From a virus: a stretch of 42,712 nt of DNA. The stretch is taken from IMG/VR virus record IMGVR_UViG_3300046002_006786, positions 1 through 42,712 of that record; one strand, 5' to 3'. Below, one piece after another: positions 15,236-23,512 of this stretch (position 1 is its first letter; each line of letters starts with the position of its first letter). Under the pieces are notes generated by a model. The model saw only the letters and a list, made by a program, of their open reading frames with translations. It did not search any database and was not told where the DNA came from. Both the position numbers and the translations under genes were made by a program.

Positions 15236-15660
15236 TCGAGACCGACGACGCTCTCTCGGGCATGCCGCCTCATTGGTATGTCGCCTTCTACGACGGCGAT
15301 CAGCGGTATTGGTGGTCGGGCCTGTGCCGCACCGGCTTTCGCCATGTCGCCGCGTTCGGCTATTGCGCCGACCAGGCCGCGTGGCTGCTGTACGACGTCA
15401 CGACCCGCCGCACCCTGATCCGCATGCTGACGCCCAGCCAGATGGACGCATGGGTCGAGGCCCTGCCGGACCACCGCTGCATCCTTGCGTTCGAGCCAGT
15501 CGGCGAGCCTGTCGATCCGGGGCTGCGCTTGGGGTTCTGGTGCACGCCGGCGGTGGCTCATCTGGTCGGTGCGCGGTCCCGTGCGTTGAGACCGGAGGCC
15601 TTCTATCGCGATTTGCTTGCTCAAGGTGCGCGACCCGCGTTCGAGAGCAGGCAGGCATGA
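15232..15660 (+). CDS. Hypothetical protein between terL and portal (142 aa)
   Basis: A 142-residue, Trp/Tyr/Arg-rich protein (HWYVAFYDGDQRYWWSGL near the N-terminus). ATGA overlaps on both sides place it firmly in the packaging operon. Proteins at this position between terL and a small Gly-rich protein occur in other podophages, but I know no function. Motif copy 4 lies inside its coding sequence. Confidence 0.6.
   Translation: MIETDDALSGMPPHWYVAFYDGDQRYWWSGLCRTGFRHVAAFGYCADQAAWLLYDVTTRRTLIRMLTPSQMDAWVEALPDHRCILAFEPVGEPVDPGLRLGFWCTPAVAHLVGARSRALRPEAFYRDLLAQGARPAFESRQA
15581..15590 (+). promoter_or_regulatory. Late-promoter-like motif GTGCGTTGAG, copy 4 (intragenic)
   Basis: Exact copy inside the gene at 15232-15660, 76 bases before the ATG at 15657 and 384 bases before the portal gene. 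Unlike copies 1, 3, 5, 6 and 7 there is no ATG at 34-36 bases, so a transcript from here would have a leader, or the copy is non-functional. It is read in frame as part of SRALR. Confidence 0.4.
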
Positions 15661-15965
15661 GGACTCCGAAGGTCACGCTCCCCGAAGAAGACCCGGCCAC
15701 CAAAGCCGCGCGCGAGCGTGAGGAGCGTCGGGCTGAGAACGCGCGGACAGAGGAGACCCAAGCCTGGCTGCTGGGGGCAACCGGCCGGCGCAACCGCCGT
15801 TTTGGTTCACTGCCCGGCGGCAGCGGCGGGTCCGTTCCGATCGTGGGCGGCCCGATGACTCCCGGCGTCGGCTCGCCCGGCGGTTCGGGCGCGGGGTCTG
15901 GCACCGCTTTTGCCGGCGGTTCGCGTTTCGGCTCCGCTGATCGCAGCCTCTCGGTTATGTACTGA
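15657..15965 (+). CDS. Small virion-assembly-associated protein, Gly-rich C-terminus (102 aa)
   Basis: A 102-residue protein: charged helical N-terminal half (PATKAAREREERRAENARTEE), then a Gly/Ser/Pro-rich low-complexity half ending SVMY. Small proteins with this layout are commonly found just ahead of portal genes in T7-type podophages. ATGA overlap with the gene before and TGATG with the portal. Function unknown. Confidence 0.6.
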   Translation: MRTPKVTLPEEDPATKAAREREERRAENARTEETQAWLLGATGRRNRRFGSLPGGSGGSVPIVGGPMTPGVGSPGGSGAGSGTAFAGGSRFGSADRSLSVMY

Positions 15966-17488
15966 TGACCACCGCCAAGCAAATCCTCGCCCGCGTCGCC
16001 GCAGCGAGGCAGGACAAGGCGCGTCACGCCACATGGATTGACGAGACGCTTCGCCTGGCGCTGCCGACCTATCGCCGATGCAATGAGCGTTCGGACACCT
16101 CGCTCCGCATTGAAGAGCAGGACGACCAGTTCGACAATGAGCTGGAGATCGTCGCCGAGGATTTTGCGTCTGACATGATCTCGACCTTCACCCCGCGCCA
16201 TGAGCGGTGGGTGATGTTCGAGCCGGCCGACGACCTGTCGGAGGGCCAGAAGCGCGAGATCGCGCCGCAACTCGCCGCGATCGGCGACGCCGTGTTCGCT
16301 GAGATCGAGCGGTCAAACTACTGGGACGCTGCGCAGGAGTGCTTCGCCTACTGGGGCGTGTCGGCAATGGCGGTTGCCCTGTCGGACATGGGCCCTCTGA
16401 ACCCGCTGCATTTCCAGCCCATCGAGATTCCCGACCTGCTGATGGAGCGCGGCCCGGACGGGTCCGTGACCGGCAAGTGGCGCGAGATGAAACTGACGCA
16501 GGCCGAGCAGAATATGCTCTGGGGCGCGTCAATGGGGTCGATCTTCCCGGCGTTCAGTGGCGCCGGCAAGGACAAGAAGCAACGGATCGTCGAGGGCTGT
16601 GACCGCGACTGGTCGACGCCAGGCGTTGAACGGTGGAGCTACCGGATCTTCGTCGACGACAAGGAGCGGGTGAACCTCACCTATGAGGGCGCTGGCTCCT
16701 GCCCGATCATCACCTGCCGCTTTCGTCAGCAAGCCGATTCCGCGTGGGGTCCCGGCCCGTTCAAGAAGGCGACGCCGCGTGCTCGCGTTCTTGATGAGCT
16801 TGCGTATCTGAACCTGAAGGGGCTGGGCCGCACGATCGACCCGGCGTTCTCCTACGAGGAGGACGGCCTCGCCAACTTCGACGGTGGCATGGAGCCTGGC
16901 AAAGGCTTCGCCCGCGCGCCCGGCTCAAAGTCGCCTGAGGCCTTCCTGCCGGACGTGCGGTTCGACGCCTCGTTCTTTGCGGCCGACGAGATGCGCAAGG
17001 GCATCAAGCGCGCCTGCTACCAGGACCGGCCCGAGCAGCCCGGCGATACGCCGCCGACGCTGGGTCAGTGGATGGACGAGAAGGCGTGGAACACGCGCCG
17101 CAAGGAGCTGCCGCGCGACCGCTGCGTTCGCGAGTGGGTTCTGCCGATCATCGAGCGCGTGGCGTGGATTCTCGCCAAGCGCGGCGTGCTGCCCGAGGTC
17201 AAGCTCAAGGGCGGCAAGATCGTGAACTGCCGGCCGATCAGCCCGCTGTCCAAGGCCAAGGATCTTGAGGACATGAACCTCACGGGTCAGGTGCTGTCGA
17301 TGGCCGCCAGCATCGGCGGCGCAAAGCAGGTCGGCGTTCCGGTCGACGCCAAGGCCACGATGGAAAACCTGATCGCCACGGCGAAGGAACGCCACATCGT
17401 GATGCAGTCCGACGAGCAGATCATGGCCGAGCAGGCCGCTCAGATGATGGCGCAAGGCGGAGGCATGCCAGATGTCGGGGGCGCGTAG
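15965..17488 (+). CDS. Portal protein (T7-type head-to-tail connector)
   Basis: A 507-residue protein matching the podovirus head-to-tail connecting family. An N-terminal helical region is followed by SDMISTFTPRHERWVMFEP (the family's tail-of-domain signature, about residues 69-87), YWGVSAMAV, and a long helical C-terminal part ending in a Met/Gln/Gly tail. It forms the dodecameric ring at the capsid vertex through which DNA enters and leaves, and docks the tail tubular proteins encoded downstream. The start TGATG is coupled to the upstream gene. Length is typical (about 500-560). Confidence 0.9.
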   Translation: MTTAKQILARVAAARQDKARHATWIDETLRLALPTYRRCNERSDTSLRIEEQDDQFDNELEIVAEDFASDMISTFTPRHERWVMFEPADDLSEGQKREIAPQLAAIGDAVFAEIERSNYWDAAQECFAYWGVSAMAVALSDMGPLNPLHFQPIEIPDLLMERGPDGSVTGKWREMKLTQAEQNMLWGASMGSIFPAFSGAGKDKKQRIVEGCDRDWSTPGVERWSYRIFVDDKERVNLTYEGAGSCPIITCRFRQQADSAWGPGPFKKATPRARVLDELAYLNLKGLGRTIDPAFSYEEDGLANFDGGMEPGKGFARAPGSKSPEAFLPDVRFDASFFAADEMRKGIKRACYQDRPEQPGDTPPTLGQWMDEKAWNTRRKELPRDRCVREWVLPIIERVAWILAKRGVLPEVKLKGGKIVNCRPISPLSKAKDLEDMNLTGQVLSMAASIGGAKQVGVPVDAKATMENLIATAKERHIVMQSDEQIMAEQAAQMMAQGGGMPDVGGA

Positions 17489-17732
17489 GTTCGACCGTCT
17501 CCGCGCGGCCAACGCACGGCCCGCCTCGATCGCCTCGCAAGAGGAGCCGATTGAGTCCGTGATCTGCCGACACATGCTGGTCAGCGCCGATGGCCAGCGC
17601 GTCCTTGACTGGCTGATGGACGAGGTCAGCGACGCCACGCCCCTGGGGTGCAGCGAGGCCGCCCTGCGTGATGCCGAGGGTGCGCGCCGGATTGTCCAGA
17701 AGCTGATTGCCAAGGGCACGCCAACACCATGA
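17472..17732 (+). CDS. Bbp19-like small protein (86 aa)
   Basis: An 86-residue protein overlapping the end of the portal gene by 17 bases. The central segment, with ADGQRVLDWLMDE, a threonine/cysteine stretch and ALRDAEGARRIVQKL, fits the small Bbp19 domain family from Bordetella podophage-like genomes, which lies between portal and scaffold genes. The role is not established; a structural or assembly factor is likely from position. Confidence 0.65.
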   Translation: MSGARRFDRLRAANARPASIASQEEPIESVICRHMLVSADGQRVLDWLMDEVSDATPLGCSEAALRDAEGARRIVQKLIAKGTPTP

Positions 17733-17737
17733 GCCCC

Positions 17738-17747
17738 GTGCGTTGAA
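17738..17747 (+). promoter_or_regulatory. Late-promoter-like motif GTGCGTTGAA, copy 5 (scaffold/capsid)
   Basis: Nine of ten bases match (final A instead of G). TTGA begins 36 bases before the ATG at 17779, which has no ribosome binding site (GGTTCCAATT precedes it). It would drive scaffold, capsid and the following genes up to the terminator at 20228. Confidence 0.6.
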
Positions 17748-17778
17748 GCTCACCGCCCTCGACCGCACGGTTCCAATT

Positions 17779-18477
17779 ATGACGGACCAAACACCCGCTC
17801 CCGAAGCTGCCGAACCGGCTGCCCCCGCGCCTGAAGCCTCTGTCATGGCTGCTGCGCCGGAGGCTCCTGCCGCTCCCGCGCGCCCGGACGGACTGCCCGA
17901 CACCTACTGGGACGATGCTGCAGGCGTGAAGCCCGAAGCCTTCTCCCGTCTCGCCGAGCTTGAGGCCGCTGAAGCCGCGCGCCGCGAGGGCGTGCCGGAG
18001 TCGGCTGACAAATACGAACTCAAGCTGGGTGAAGACATCGTCGGCCTGGACGGCAAGCCGGTCCAGTTCGACCCGACCGATCCTCTGGCGCAAGCCGTCC
18101 TGCCTGTGCTGCACGAGTGCGGCGTTCCGCAGGCCGGCGTCGAGAAGCTGCTGGCCGCCTTCACCAAACTGGAGGTCGAGGCCGCGAAGGCCGAGCAGGC
18201 GCACATCGCCGCCGAGCAGGCCAAACTGGGTGCCGAGCACGTCAAGCGCACGGGCGCCATTCACTCCTCTCTTGTCGCCGCCGTCGGCGCTGAGGGGGCC
18301 AACGCCATTCGCCAGTCGATGCGCTCCGCAGACGCTGTGATCGCACTCGAAGCCCTCGTCTCGAAACTAACCGGCTCGGCCATTTCGGCCGGTCCGCCCG
18401 CCACCCCGCACTCAGACCTCGACGGCCTGTCCGGCCAAGCACTTCTCACCGCCATCCGCGCCCGCCAGGCCGGCTAA
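17779..18477 (+). CDS. Capsid scaffolding protein
   Basis: A 232-residue Ala/Glu/Pro-rich protein: a disordered Pro/Ala N-terminus (PAPEAAEPAAPAPE), a helical middle with EVEAAKAEQAHIAAEQAKL, and a compact C-terminal end. Composition, length and position between portal and major capsid protein fit podophage scaffolding proteins, which guide procapsid assembly and then leave. The open frame extends to 17707, but ATG 17779 lies at the conserved distance from motif copy 5 and begins the characteristic acidic N-terminus. Confidence 0.85.
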   Translation: MTDQTPAPEAAEPAAPAPEASVMAAAPEAPAAPARPDGLPDTYWDDAAGVKPEAFSRLAELEAAEAARREGVPESADKYELKLGEDIVGLDGKPVQFDPTDPLAQAVLPVLHECGVPQAGVEKLLAAFTKLEVEAAKAEQAHIAAEQAKLGAEHVKRTGAIHSSLVAAVGAEGANAIRQSMRSADAVIALEALVSKLTGSAISAGPPATPHSDLDGLSGQALLTAIRARQAG

Positions 18478-18492
18478 GGGGAATCGACCAAC

Positions 18493-19416
18493 ATGACTGC
18501 TCAAAATCTCGTTGAATACTCCAAGGGCCTGCAGCCCGGCGTCGAAAAGGCGGTCGTTGAGCTTTACGCTCAGTCGTCCGACCTGCTGGCTGCCGTGCCG
18601 TGGAAGACTACCGGCGGCGCTTACCAGTACACGCTGGAGGCCACCCTGCCGGGCATCGCCTACCGCGGCGTGAACGAGAGCTACACGCCCGACACCTCCG
18701 TCGAGAACCCGCAAGTCGAGCAGGTGTTCATCGCCGGCGGCGAGGCCGACGTCGACAACTACCTGCTGGCGCTCGACCCTTCTCGGCGCGCCCGTGAGGA
18801 AAGCCGCAAGATCAAGCAGATGGCCCGTGCGGTCACCTCTGCCCTGATCACCGGCGACAACTCGACCAACCCCAAGTCGCCCGACGGCCTTCAGCGTCGC
18901 CTGACCGGCCGCGCCTTGATCGCCAACTCGAACGCTTCGGGCGGCGCCGCCCTCTCGCTGGCCGCCCTGGACGAGGCGATCGCCAACACGGTCGATCCGA
19001 CTCACATCCTGCTGCCCTTCGCCCTTCGCACCAAGTTCGGCGCGACGATGCGGAACCAGACCCTGTCGGGCAACCTGAACCTGACCAAGGACGACTTCGG
19101 TCGCGAGGTCATGACCTACAACGGTCTGCCCTTCCTGGTCGGCTACGAGACCGGCCCGGACACCGCCCTGCTGCCCTTCACCGAGACCGGCGCCGGCGGC
19201 GGCTCCGCTGTCACCTCCTCGATCTACGTCATGTCGCTGAAGGAAGGCCACATCTGCGGCATTCAGGTCGCGCCGATGTCGGTCAAGGATCTGGGCGAAC
19301 TGCAGTCCGAGCCGAAGCACCGCACCCGCATCGAGTGGTTCAACGGCTTCTGCATCGAGAACCCGTACGCCGCCACCCGCCTGACTTCCATCACCAACGC
19401 CGCGATCGTGGCTTAA
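18493..19416 (+). CDS. Major capsid protein
   Basis: A 307-residue protein of the podovirus-type HK97-fold capsid group, recognised from its place after the scaffold, its length and features such as the N-terminal ELYAQSSDLLAAVPW, a long central helix (EESRKIKQMARAVTSALITGDN) and a C-terminal IEWFNGFCIENPYAATRL box like that in related capsid proteins. A strong ribosome binding site (AAGGGGA) precedes ATG 18493, fitting high expression. It forms the icosahedral shell around the DNA. Confidence 0.85.
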   Translation: MTAQNLVEYSKGLQPGVEKAVVELYAQSSDLLAAVPWKTTGGAYQYTLEATLPGIAYRGVNESYTPDTSVENPQVEQVFIAGGEADVDNYLLALDPSRRAREESRKIKQMARAVTSALITGDNSTNPKSPDGLQRRLTGRALIANSNASGGAALSLAALDEAIANTVDPTHILLPFALRTKFGATMRNQTLSGNLNLTKDDFGREVMTYNGLPFLVGYETGPDTALLPFTETGAGGGSAVTSSIYVMSLKEGHICGIQVAPMSVKDLGELQSEPKHRTRIEWFNGFCIENPYAATRLTSITNAAIVA

Positions 19417-19429
19417 GGGGACACCGACT

Positions 19430-19873
19430 ATGGCCACCGCCACTCAGATCCGCTCCTACACCTACGACTCGTCCCTCTCGCTCAAGGCGGCCGGCTTGGT
19501 CGCCGCTGACACTGCCGGCTCGCTGATCGTCAACGTCGGCGACGCCACCTTCAAGGGCGTGGCCGTCATCGACGTGACCGCAATCGAGATTGCCTCGAAT
19601 GACGAACGCTACGTCATCTCGGTCCAGGGCTCGACGTCGGCTACCTTCGCCAGCGACGTTCAGAACCTCGCCTCGCTCGAACTGGGTGCCACCGAGGTCC
19701 GCTCCGGCGGCGCCATCGACTCGGCCATCGGGCGCTACGAACTGTTCTTCCTGAACGAGCAGGACGGTATCGTGTACCCCTACATCCGCATCTACACGGA
19801 TGTCTCGGGCGCGATCGCCACGGGCATCAACTACGCTGCCTTCATCGGTCGCGACCACCTGACCAACGCATAA
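19430..19873 (+). CDS. Head decoration or minor capsid protein (147 aa)
   Basis: A 147-residue beta-rich protein directly after the major capsid gene, preceded by GGGGA. Strands such as SLIVNVGDATFKGVAVIDV and a short Gly/Ala C-terminus fit a capsid-surface or head completion protein. The family assignment rests on position and composition only. Confidence 0.6.
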   Translation: MATATQIRSYTYDSSLSLKAAGLVAADTAGSLIVNVGDATFKGVAVIDVTAIEIASNDERYVISVQGSTSATFASDVQNLASLELGATEVRSGGAIDSAIGRYELFFLNEQDGIVYPYIRIYTDVSGAIATGINYAAFIGRDHLTNA

Positions 19874-19883
19874 GGTGCTGCCG

Positions 19884-20201
19884 ATGCAAGTCGACAAATA
19901 CGGCAACACCCGCCTGATCGACCGGGACACCGGCAAGCCGCACGTTTGTTGCGCGGCTTCCGCCCGCGAGATCCTGCAGGTGGCGACCCTGGCTGACGAC
20001 GGCGCTCCGCGCTACGTCTGCGAGGCGGACTATGACGGCCTGTCGGTTGCAGACTCCAAGGCGGCGAAGGCGGAGGCGGCAAGGGCCGCTGCCGCTGAAG
20101 CCAAGGCGGCAAGGGAGGCTGAGGCTGCTGAAGCCAAGGCCCGTCTTGACGCCGCCGTTGACGCTGAGATCGCCCGTCGCAAGAAGGCCGGCGCTCTCTA
20201 A
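19884..20201 (+). CDS. Hypothetical protein with zinc-like N-terminus and Ala/Lys helix (105 aa)
   Basis: A 105-residue protein. Its first half contains CC and a later C (about residues 23-24 and 47), which may be structural. The second half is one long Ala/Glu/Lys helix with repeated AKAE/AARE units. It is the last gene before a strong terminator, so it closes the scaffold-capsid transcription unit. ATG 19884 has AAGG upstream; an in-frame GTG at 19875 is possible. Confidence 0.55.
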   Translation: MQVDKYGNTRLIDRDTGKPHVCCAASAREILQVATLADDGAPRYVCEADYDGLSVADSKAAKAEAARAAAAEAKAAREAEAAEAKARLDAAVDAEIARRKKAGAL

Positions 20202-20227
20202 CGCTCTCTCCGGGTGGGACTGAACTG

Positions 20228-20262
20228 AACCCGTCGTTCCTCGGAGCGGCGGGTTCTTCTTT
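20228..20262 (+). terminator. Rho-independent terminator after the capsid operon
   Basis: The 9-bp arms AACCCGTCG (20228-20236) and CGGCGGGTT (20247-20255) pair with one G-T wobble around a 10-base loop, followed by TTCTTCTTT (20254-20262). It separates the capsid unit from the tail unit and is immediately followed by late motif copy 6, a terminator-promoter order. Confidence 0.82.
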
Positions 20263-20266
20263 GCCC

Positions 20267-20276
20267 GTGCGTTGAG
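20267..20276 (+). promoter_or_regulatory. Late-promoter-like motif GTGCGTTGAG, copy 6 (tail genes)
   Basis: Exact copy four bases after the terminator T-tract. TTGA begins 34 bases before the ATG of tail tubular protein A (20306), which lacks a ribosome binding site. At -12 to -7 the sequence is CAACCT, close to CAATCT at copy 7. Confidence 0.7.
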
Positions 20277-20305
20277 CCACCCCCGCCCTCGCGCAACCTG
20301 CGCCA

Positions 20306-20941
20306 ATGCCTGCCTTCTCCGCCCCCATTGAGGTCGTTCAGGCCGCCCTTCATCGCATTGGCGAGGAGGAGATCACGTCGCTGGATGATGACTCGTCCGG
20401 CGCCCGCGTTGCGGCGTCCAACTACGAGGGCATCGTCCGCAGCTTCTTCGCGCGCCATGCGTGGACCTTCGCCAAGCAGACGCTGGCGCTGACCTACCAG
20501 GGGCCGGTTGAGCTGGGGCAGTTCACCCACGCCTTTGTGTGGCCTGCCGAGATCACCAATATCCGCGCCGTCGTCTATGCGCCGAACGGCGGGAACCTTG
20601 GCGGTCGACGCCTGCGCGCTGGCGATTATGCGATCGAGGGCGCGCGACTTCTCGTTCGCAGCGACACACCGCTGCAGGTCATTGCGACCACGCGCGCGGA
20701 CGAGTCCATGTGGCCCGGCGACTTCTCCGAGGCCGTGGTCGTGCGCCTGCAGGGGTTGTTCCTTGAGGCGCTGTGCGACAAGCCGCAGGACGCGCGGCTC
20801 AAGATCCGTGACGCCGATGTGCTGATGCGCGACGCGATCATCCGCGACAAGCGCCAGGAGCCCGGCGTCAGCATTGAGTTCGTCCCGCTGGCCGAGGCGT
20901 GGCGCGGCTCGCGTCCGTCGCGGACGGCGCTTCGTGGCTAG
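20306..20941 (+). CDS. Tail tubular protein A (T7 gp11-like)
   Basis: A 211-residue protein with the features of podovirus tail tubular A/adaptor proteins: the N-terminal ALHRIGEEEITSLDDDS element, ARHAWTFAKQTLAL (about residues 52-65) and a helical C-terminus. It forms the ring below the portal. The start codon is 34 bases after the late motif TTGA and has a C-rich, ribosome-site-free context. Its end overlaps the start of tail tubular B by 8 bases. Confidence 0.88.
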   Translation: MPAFSAPIEVVQAALHRIGEEEITSLDDDSSGARVAASNYEGIVRSFFARHAWTFAKQTLALTYQGPVELGQFTHAFVWPAEITNIRAVVYAPNGGNLGGRRLRAGDYAIEGARLLVRSDTPLQVIATTRADESMWPGDFSEAVVVRLQGLFLEALCDKPQDARLKIRDADVLMRDAIIRDKRQEPGVSIEFVPLAEAWRGSRPSRTALRG

Positions 20942-23036
20942 GCGCTTTCCATTCATCACCAGTTTCGCGGCGGGAGAGATCGCCGAGGAATACCAGATGC
21001 GGACCGACCTGCAGGTCCGCAACGAGGCTTGCCGCCAGTTCCGCAATGCGCAGACGCTCGCCGGAGGCGGGTTCCGCAGGCGCTACGGCACCAACCATGT
21101 GGCGGCGCTGACGGCGCTGACGCGGCTGGAAACCTACGGCGTGGGCACCGACGACGCGCGCCTGCTGTTGTTCAGCGCAAACAAGTTCGAGGTTCGCGAT
21201 CTGGCTGGCGCGATCATCCAGACGATCAGCTCGTCTGTGCCGTGGGTCGCCGCGGACCTGTTCACGATGCAGGTCGCCATTGAGGACGGCAAGATCGTGG
21301 TCGCCAGCCGCAGCTTCGCGCCGCGCATCCTGACCCTGACCGGTTCGACCTGGGCGATCTCGACCCTCAGTTTCGCCGACGGCTTGAACGGCTCCAAGCT
21401 CCAGCCCTACTGGCGCTTTGCCGCGCGTGGCGTGAGCCTGACGCCGAGCGCATACACTGGCAGCGGCGTGACGCTGACGACCAGCGCCGCCTTCTTTGAC
21501 GCCGACCATGTCGGCACGAGGCTGCGCTACACCGGCATCGAGGTCACGGTCACTGGCTACACCAGCACGACTGTCGCCACCGGCACCGTCGTCGGCTCGC
21601 TCTACCCCACCCTGACCGTGACTGTCGGCTCGTCGACCGGTTTCCTTGTCGGGCAGGAAGTGCAGGGTGAGGACTCGCAGGTGACTGGCGTTGTCGCGGG
21701 CGTGCCGGGCGGGACCAGCCTGACGGTTCAACTGCTCGACGGCTACACCTATTTCGACGCGACCGAGGACCTGGTCGGGCCCACCGCCAAAAGCACGATC
21801 AGCGCCGTGGCACTTTCGGGCACGCCGGCCGCGACGACTGAATGGGACGAGGCGCTGATCGGCGTGGAGCGCGGCTACCCGGGCGCGTGTGCCCTGCATC
21901 GCAACCGCCTGATGCTGGGCGACTTCCCGGCTGCTCAGAACGTCATGGCCGCCAGCGCGACGGGCGACATCACCGACTTTAACACCGGCACCGGCTTGGA
22001 GACGGACGCGATCATCGAGCGGGTCGGCCGCGAGACCTCGCTGGGCCTGCGCCATTTCGGGTCGACCGAGCAACTGCTGCTGTTCACTGAGGGCGGCGTC
22101 TATTATGTCCCCGAGCAGGTGGCCGCGCCCCTGTCGCCAACCAACTTTGAACTGCTGAAGATCGGGCCCGAGGCGGCTGGCGACCCTGTGCCGCTGGACG
22201 TGACCGAGGGCAAAATGTTCATCGAGCGCGACAGCGGCCGCGCCATGATCTGTATTCCGACCGGCAACGTCCGCCGCTCCTGGGACATCAGCGACCTGTC
22301 CGAGCTGGCCTATCACCTGATGGGCACGCCGGTTGAGATGGAGCTGATGGCGGCCGGGACCGAGAGCGACCGCCTTGTGCCGGTGCTCAACAGCGCCGGC
22401 GACATGGCTGTGCTGACGTTCCGTCGCAGCGCGCAGTTCTCAGCCTGGGGCGTCTGGTCGACCGTCGGCTCGTGGCGCTCGATCGTCTATGCGGGCGGTT
22501 TCCTCTACGCCGTGTCCGAGCGCACGATCAACGGCTCGACCGTGTTCCGACTGGAGAAGTTCAGCAGCACGGCATGGGCGGACGGCATGATCTCGCTCGC
22601 GACGATCACAACGCCTGTCACCCAGTATGCGGGCCACACGGTCGGGGTCTGGGACGGCAACAACAAGATCGGCGAGTTCGCGGTCAACGGGTCGGGCGTG
22701 CTGCAGGGCGTCGACGACAGTTACGGCACCGTGCAGGTGGGGCTGGACTTCACCGTGACGGTCGAGGGCGTGCCGCCGGTCGATCAGCAGATGGGCCTGC
22801 GTCCAAACTACAAGATCACGCGCGTTGACGTGGACGCTGTCAACTCGACCGGGTTCACCGGCAACGGTCGCAACCCGTCCGGCTGGGTCGGCGGCATCGG
22901 CGGCGGCACGGGCGCGCAAACCGGCGTGCGTCGCTTCCGTCCGCTAGGTCGCGGCAAATACCCGACGTTCACGATTCAACAGACTGTCGGCGGGCCGCTG
23001 CAGGTCCGGTCTGTCACAATGGAAGTCACAAGCTGA
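20934..23036 (+). CDS. Tail tubular protein B (nozzle, T7 gp12-like)
   Basis: A 700-residue beta-rich protein following tail tubular A, as in T7-type phages. N-terminal FAAGEIAEEYQMRTDLQVRN and GGGFRRRYGTNHVA are typical of the podovirus nozzle/stabilisation group, and WDEALIGVERGYPGACALHRNRLMLGD-type segments lie in the middle. It builds the distal tail tube. GTG 20934 is the likely start, inside the end of the preceding gene; an upstream TTG (20874) is less likely. The stop overlaps the next start (TGATG). Confidence 0.85.
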   Translation: MARRFPFITSFAAGEIAEEYQMRTDLQVRNEACRQFRNAQTLAGGGFRRRYGTNHVAALTALTRLETYGVGTDDARLLLFSANKFEVRDLAGAIIQTISSSVPWVAADLFTMQVAIEDGKIVVASRSFAPRILTLTGSTWAISTLSFADGLNGSKLQPYWRFAARGVSLTPSAYTGSGVTLTTSAAFFDADHVGTRLRYTGIEVTVTGYTSTTVATGTVVGSLYPTLTVTVGSSTGFLVGQEVQGEDSQVTGVVAGVPGGTSLTVQLLDGYTYFDATEDLVGPTAKSTISAVALSGTPAATTEWDEALIGVERGYPGACALHRNRLMLGDFPAAQNVMAASATGDITDFNTGTGLETDAIIERVGRETSLGLRHFGSTEQLLLFTEGGVYYVPEQVAAPLSPTNFELLKIGPEAAGDPVPLDVTEGKMFIERDSGRAMICIPTGNVRRSWDISDLSELAYHLMGTPVEMELMAAGTESDRLVPVLNSAGDMAVLTFRRSAQFSAWGVWSTVGSWRSIVYAGGFLYAVSERTINGSTVFRLEKFSSTAWADGMISLATITTPVTQYAGHTVGVWDGNNKIGEFAVNGSGVLQGVDDSYGTVQVGLDFTVTVEGVPPVDQQMGLRPNYKITRVDVDAVNSTGFTGNGRNPSGWVGGIGGGTGAQTGVRRFRPLGRGKYPTFTIQQTVGGPLQVRSVTMEVTS

Positions 23037-23512
23037 TGGGACAGTCGACCCCGCTTCTCTCCGCGATCATGCAGGTTGGCCAGGGCCGCGCTCAGGCCAA
23101 GCAACTCGGCATGGAAGGTCTGATGCTCCAGCGCCAGGCGGGCGACGTTGACTTGCAGTCGGTGCAGGCCTCGGCCCGTCGCCGTGAGGAACTGCGTGCC
23201 GGTATCGCCGCATGGACCGCCAACCGATCGGCCAAGGGCCTGTCGCTGGACAGCCCGTCGGGCATGGCGATCGAGCGGGAACTGCGTCGTCAGTCCGTGG
23301 CCGACGAGGGTGCCGAGAACCTGGGCTTCCGCAATCAGGCCTATGCGCTGCGCACTTCCGCAACGATGCGCCGACGCGCGGCGTCCAACGCCAACCTGTC
23401 TGGCTGGCTTGCAGCCGGCGGCACGCTGATCGACGGCGCATCGAACGCGATGTCGGCGGGCATGGGTGGCAAGACTGGCGCGGGCTCCGGCAGCAAGAGT
23501 GGAGGCCGATAG
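23036..23512 (+). CDS. Internal virion protein A-like (T7 gp14 position)
   Basis: A 158-residue protein with an Ala/Arg/Gln-rich helical body (LGMEGLMLQRQAGDVDLQSV, SARRREELRAGIAAW), a central RSAKGLSLDSPSG element seen in gp14-type internal virion proteins, and a Gly/Ser-rich end. In T7-like phages the corresponding protein is ejected into the host with the DNA and helps form the channel across the outer membrane. Order and size fit: nozzle, gp14-like, gp15-like, gp16-like. Confidence 0.75.
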   Translation: MGQSTPLLSAIMQVGQGRAQAKQLGMEGLMLQRQAGDVDLQSVQASARRREELRAGIAAWTANRSAKGLSLDSPSGMAIERELRRQSVADEGAENLGFRNQAYALRTSATMRRRAASNANLSGWLAAGGTLIDGASNAMSAGMGGKTGAGSGSKSGGR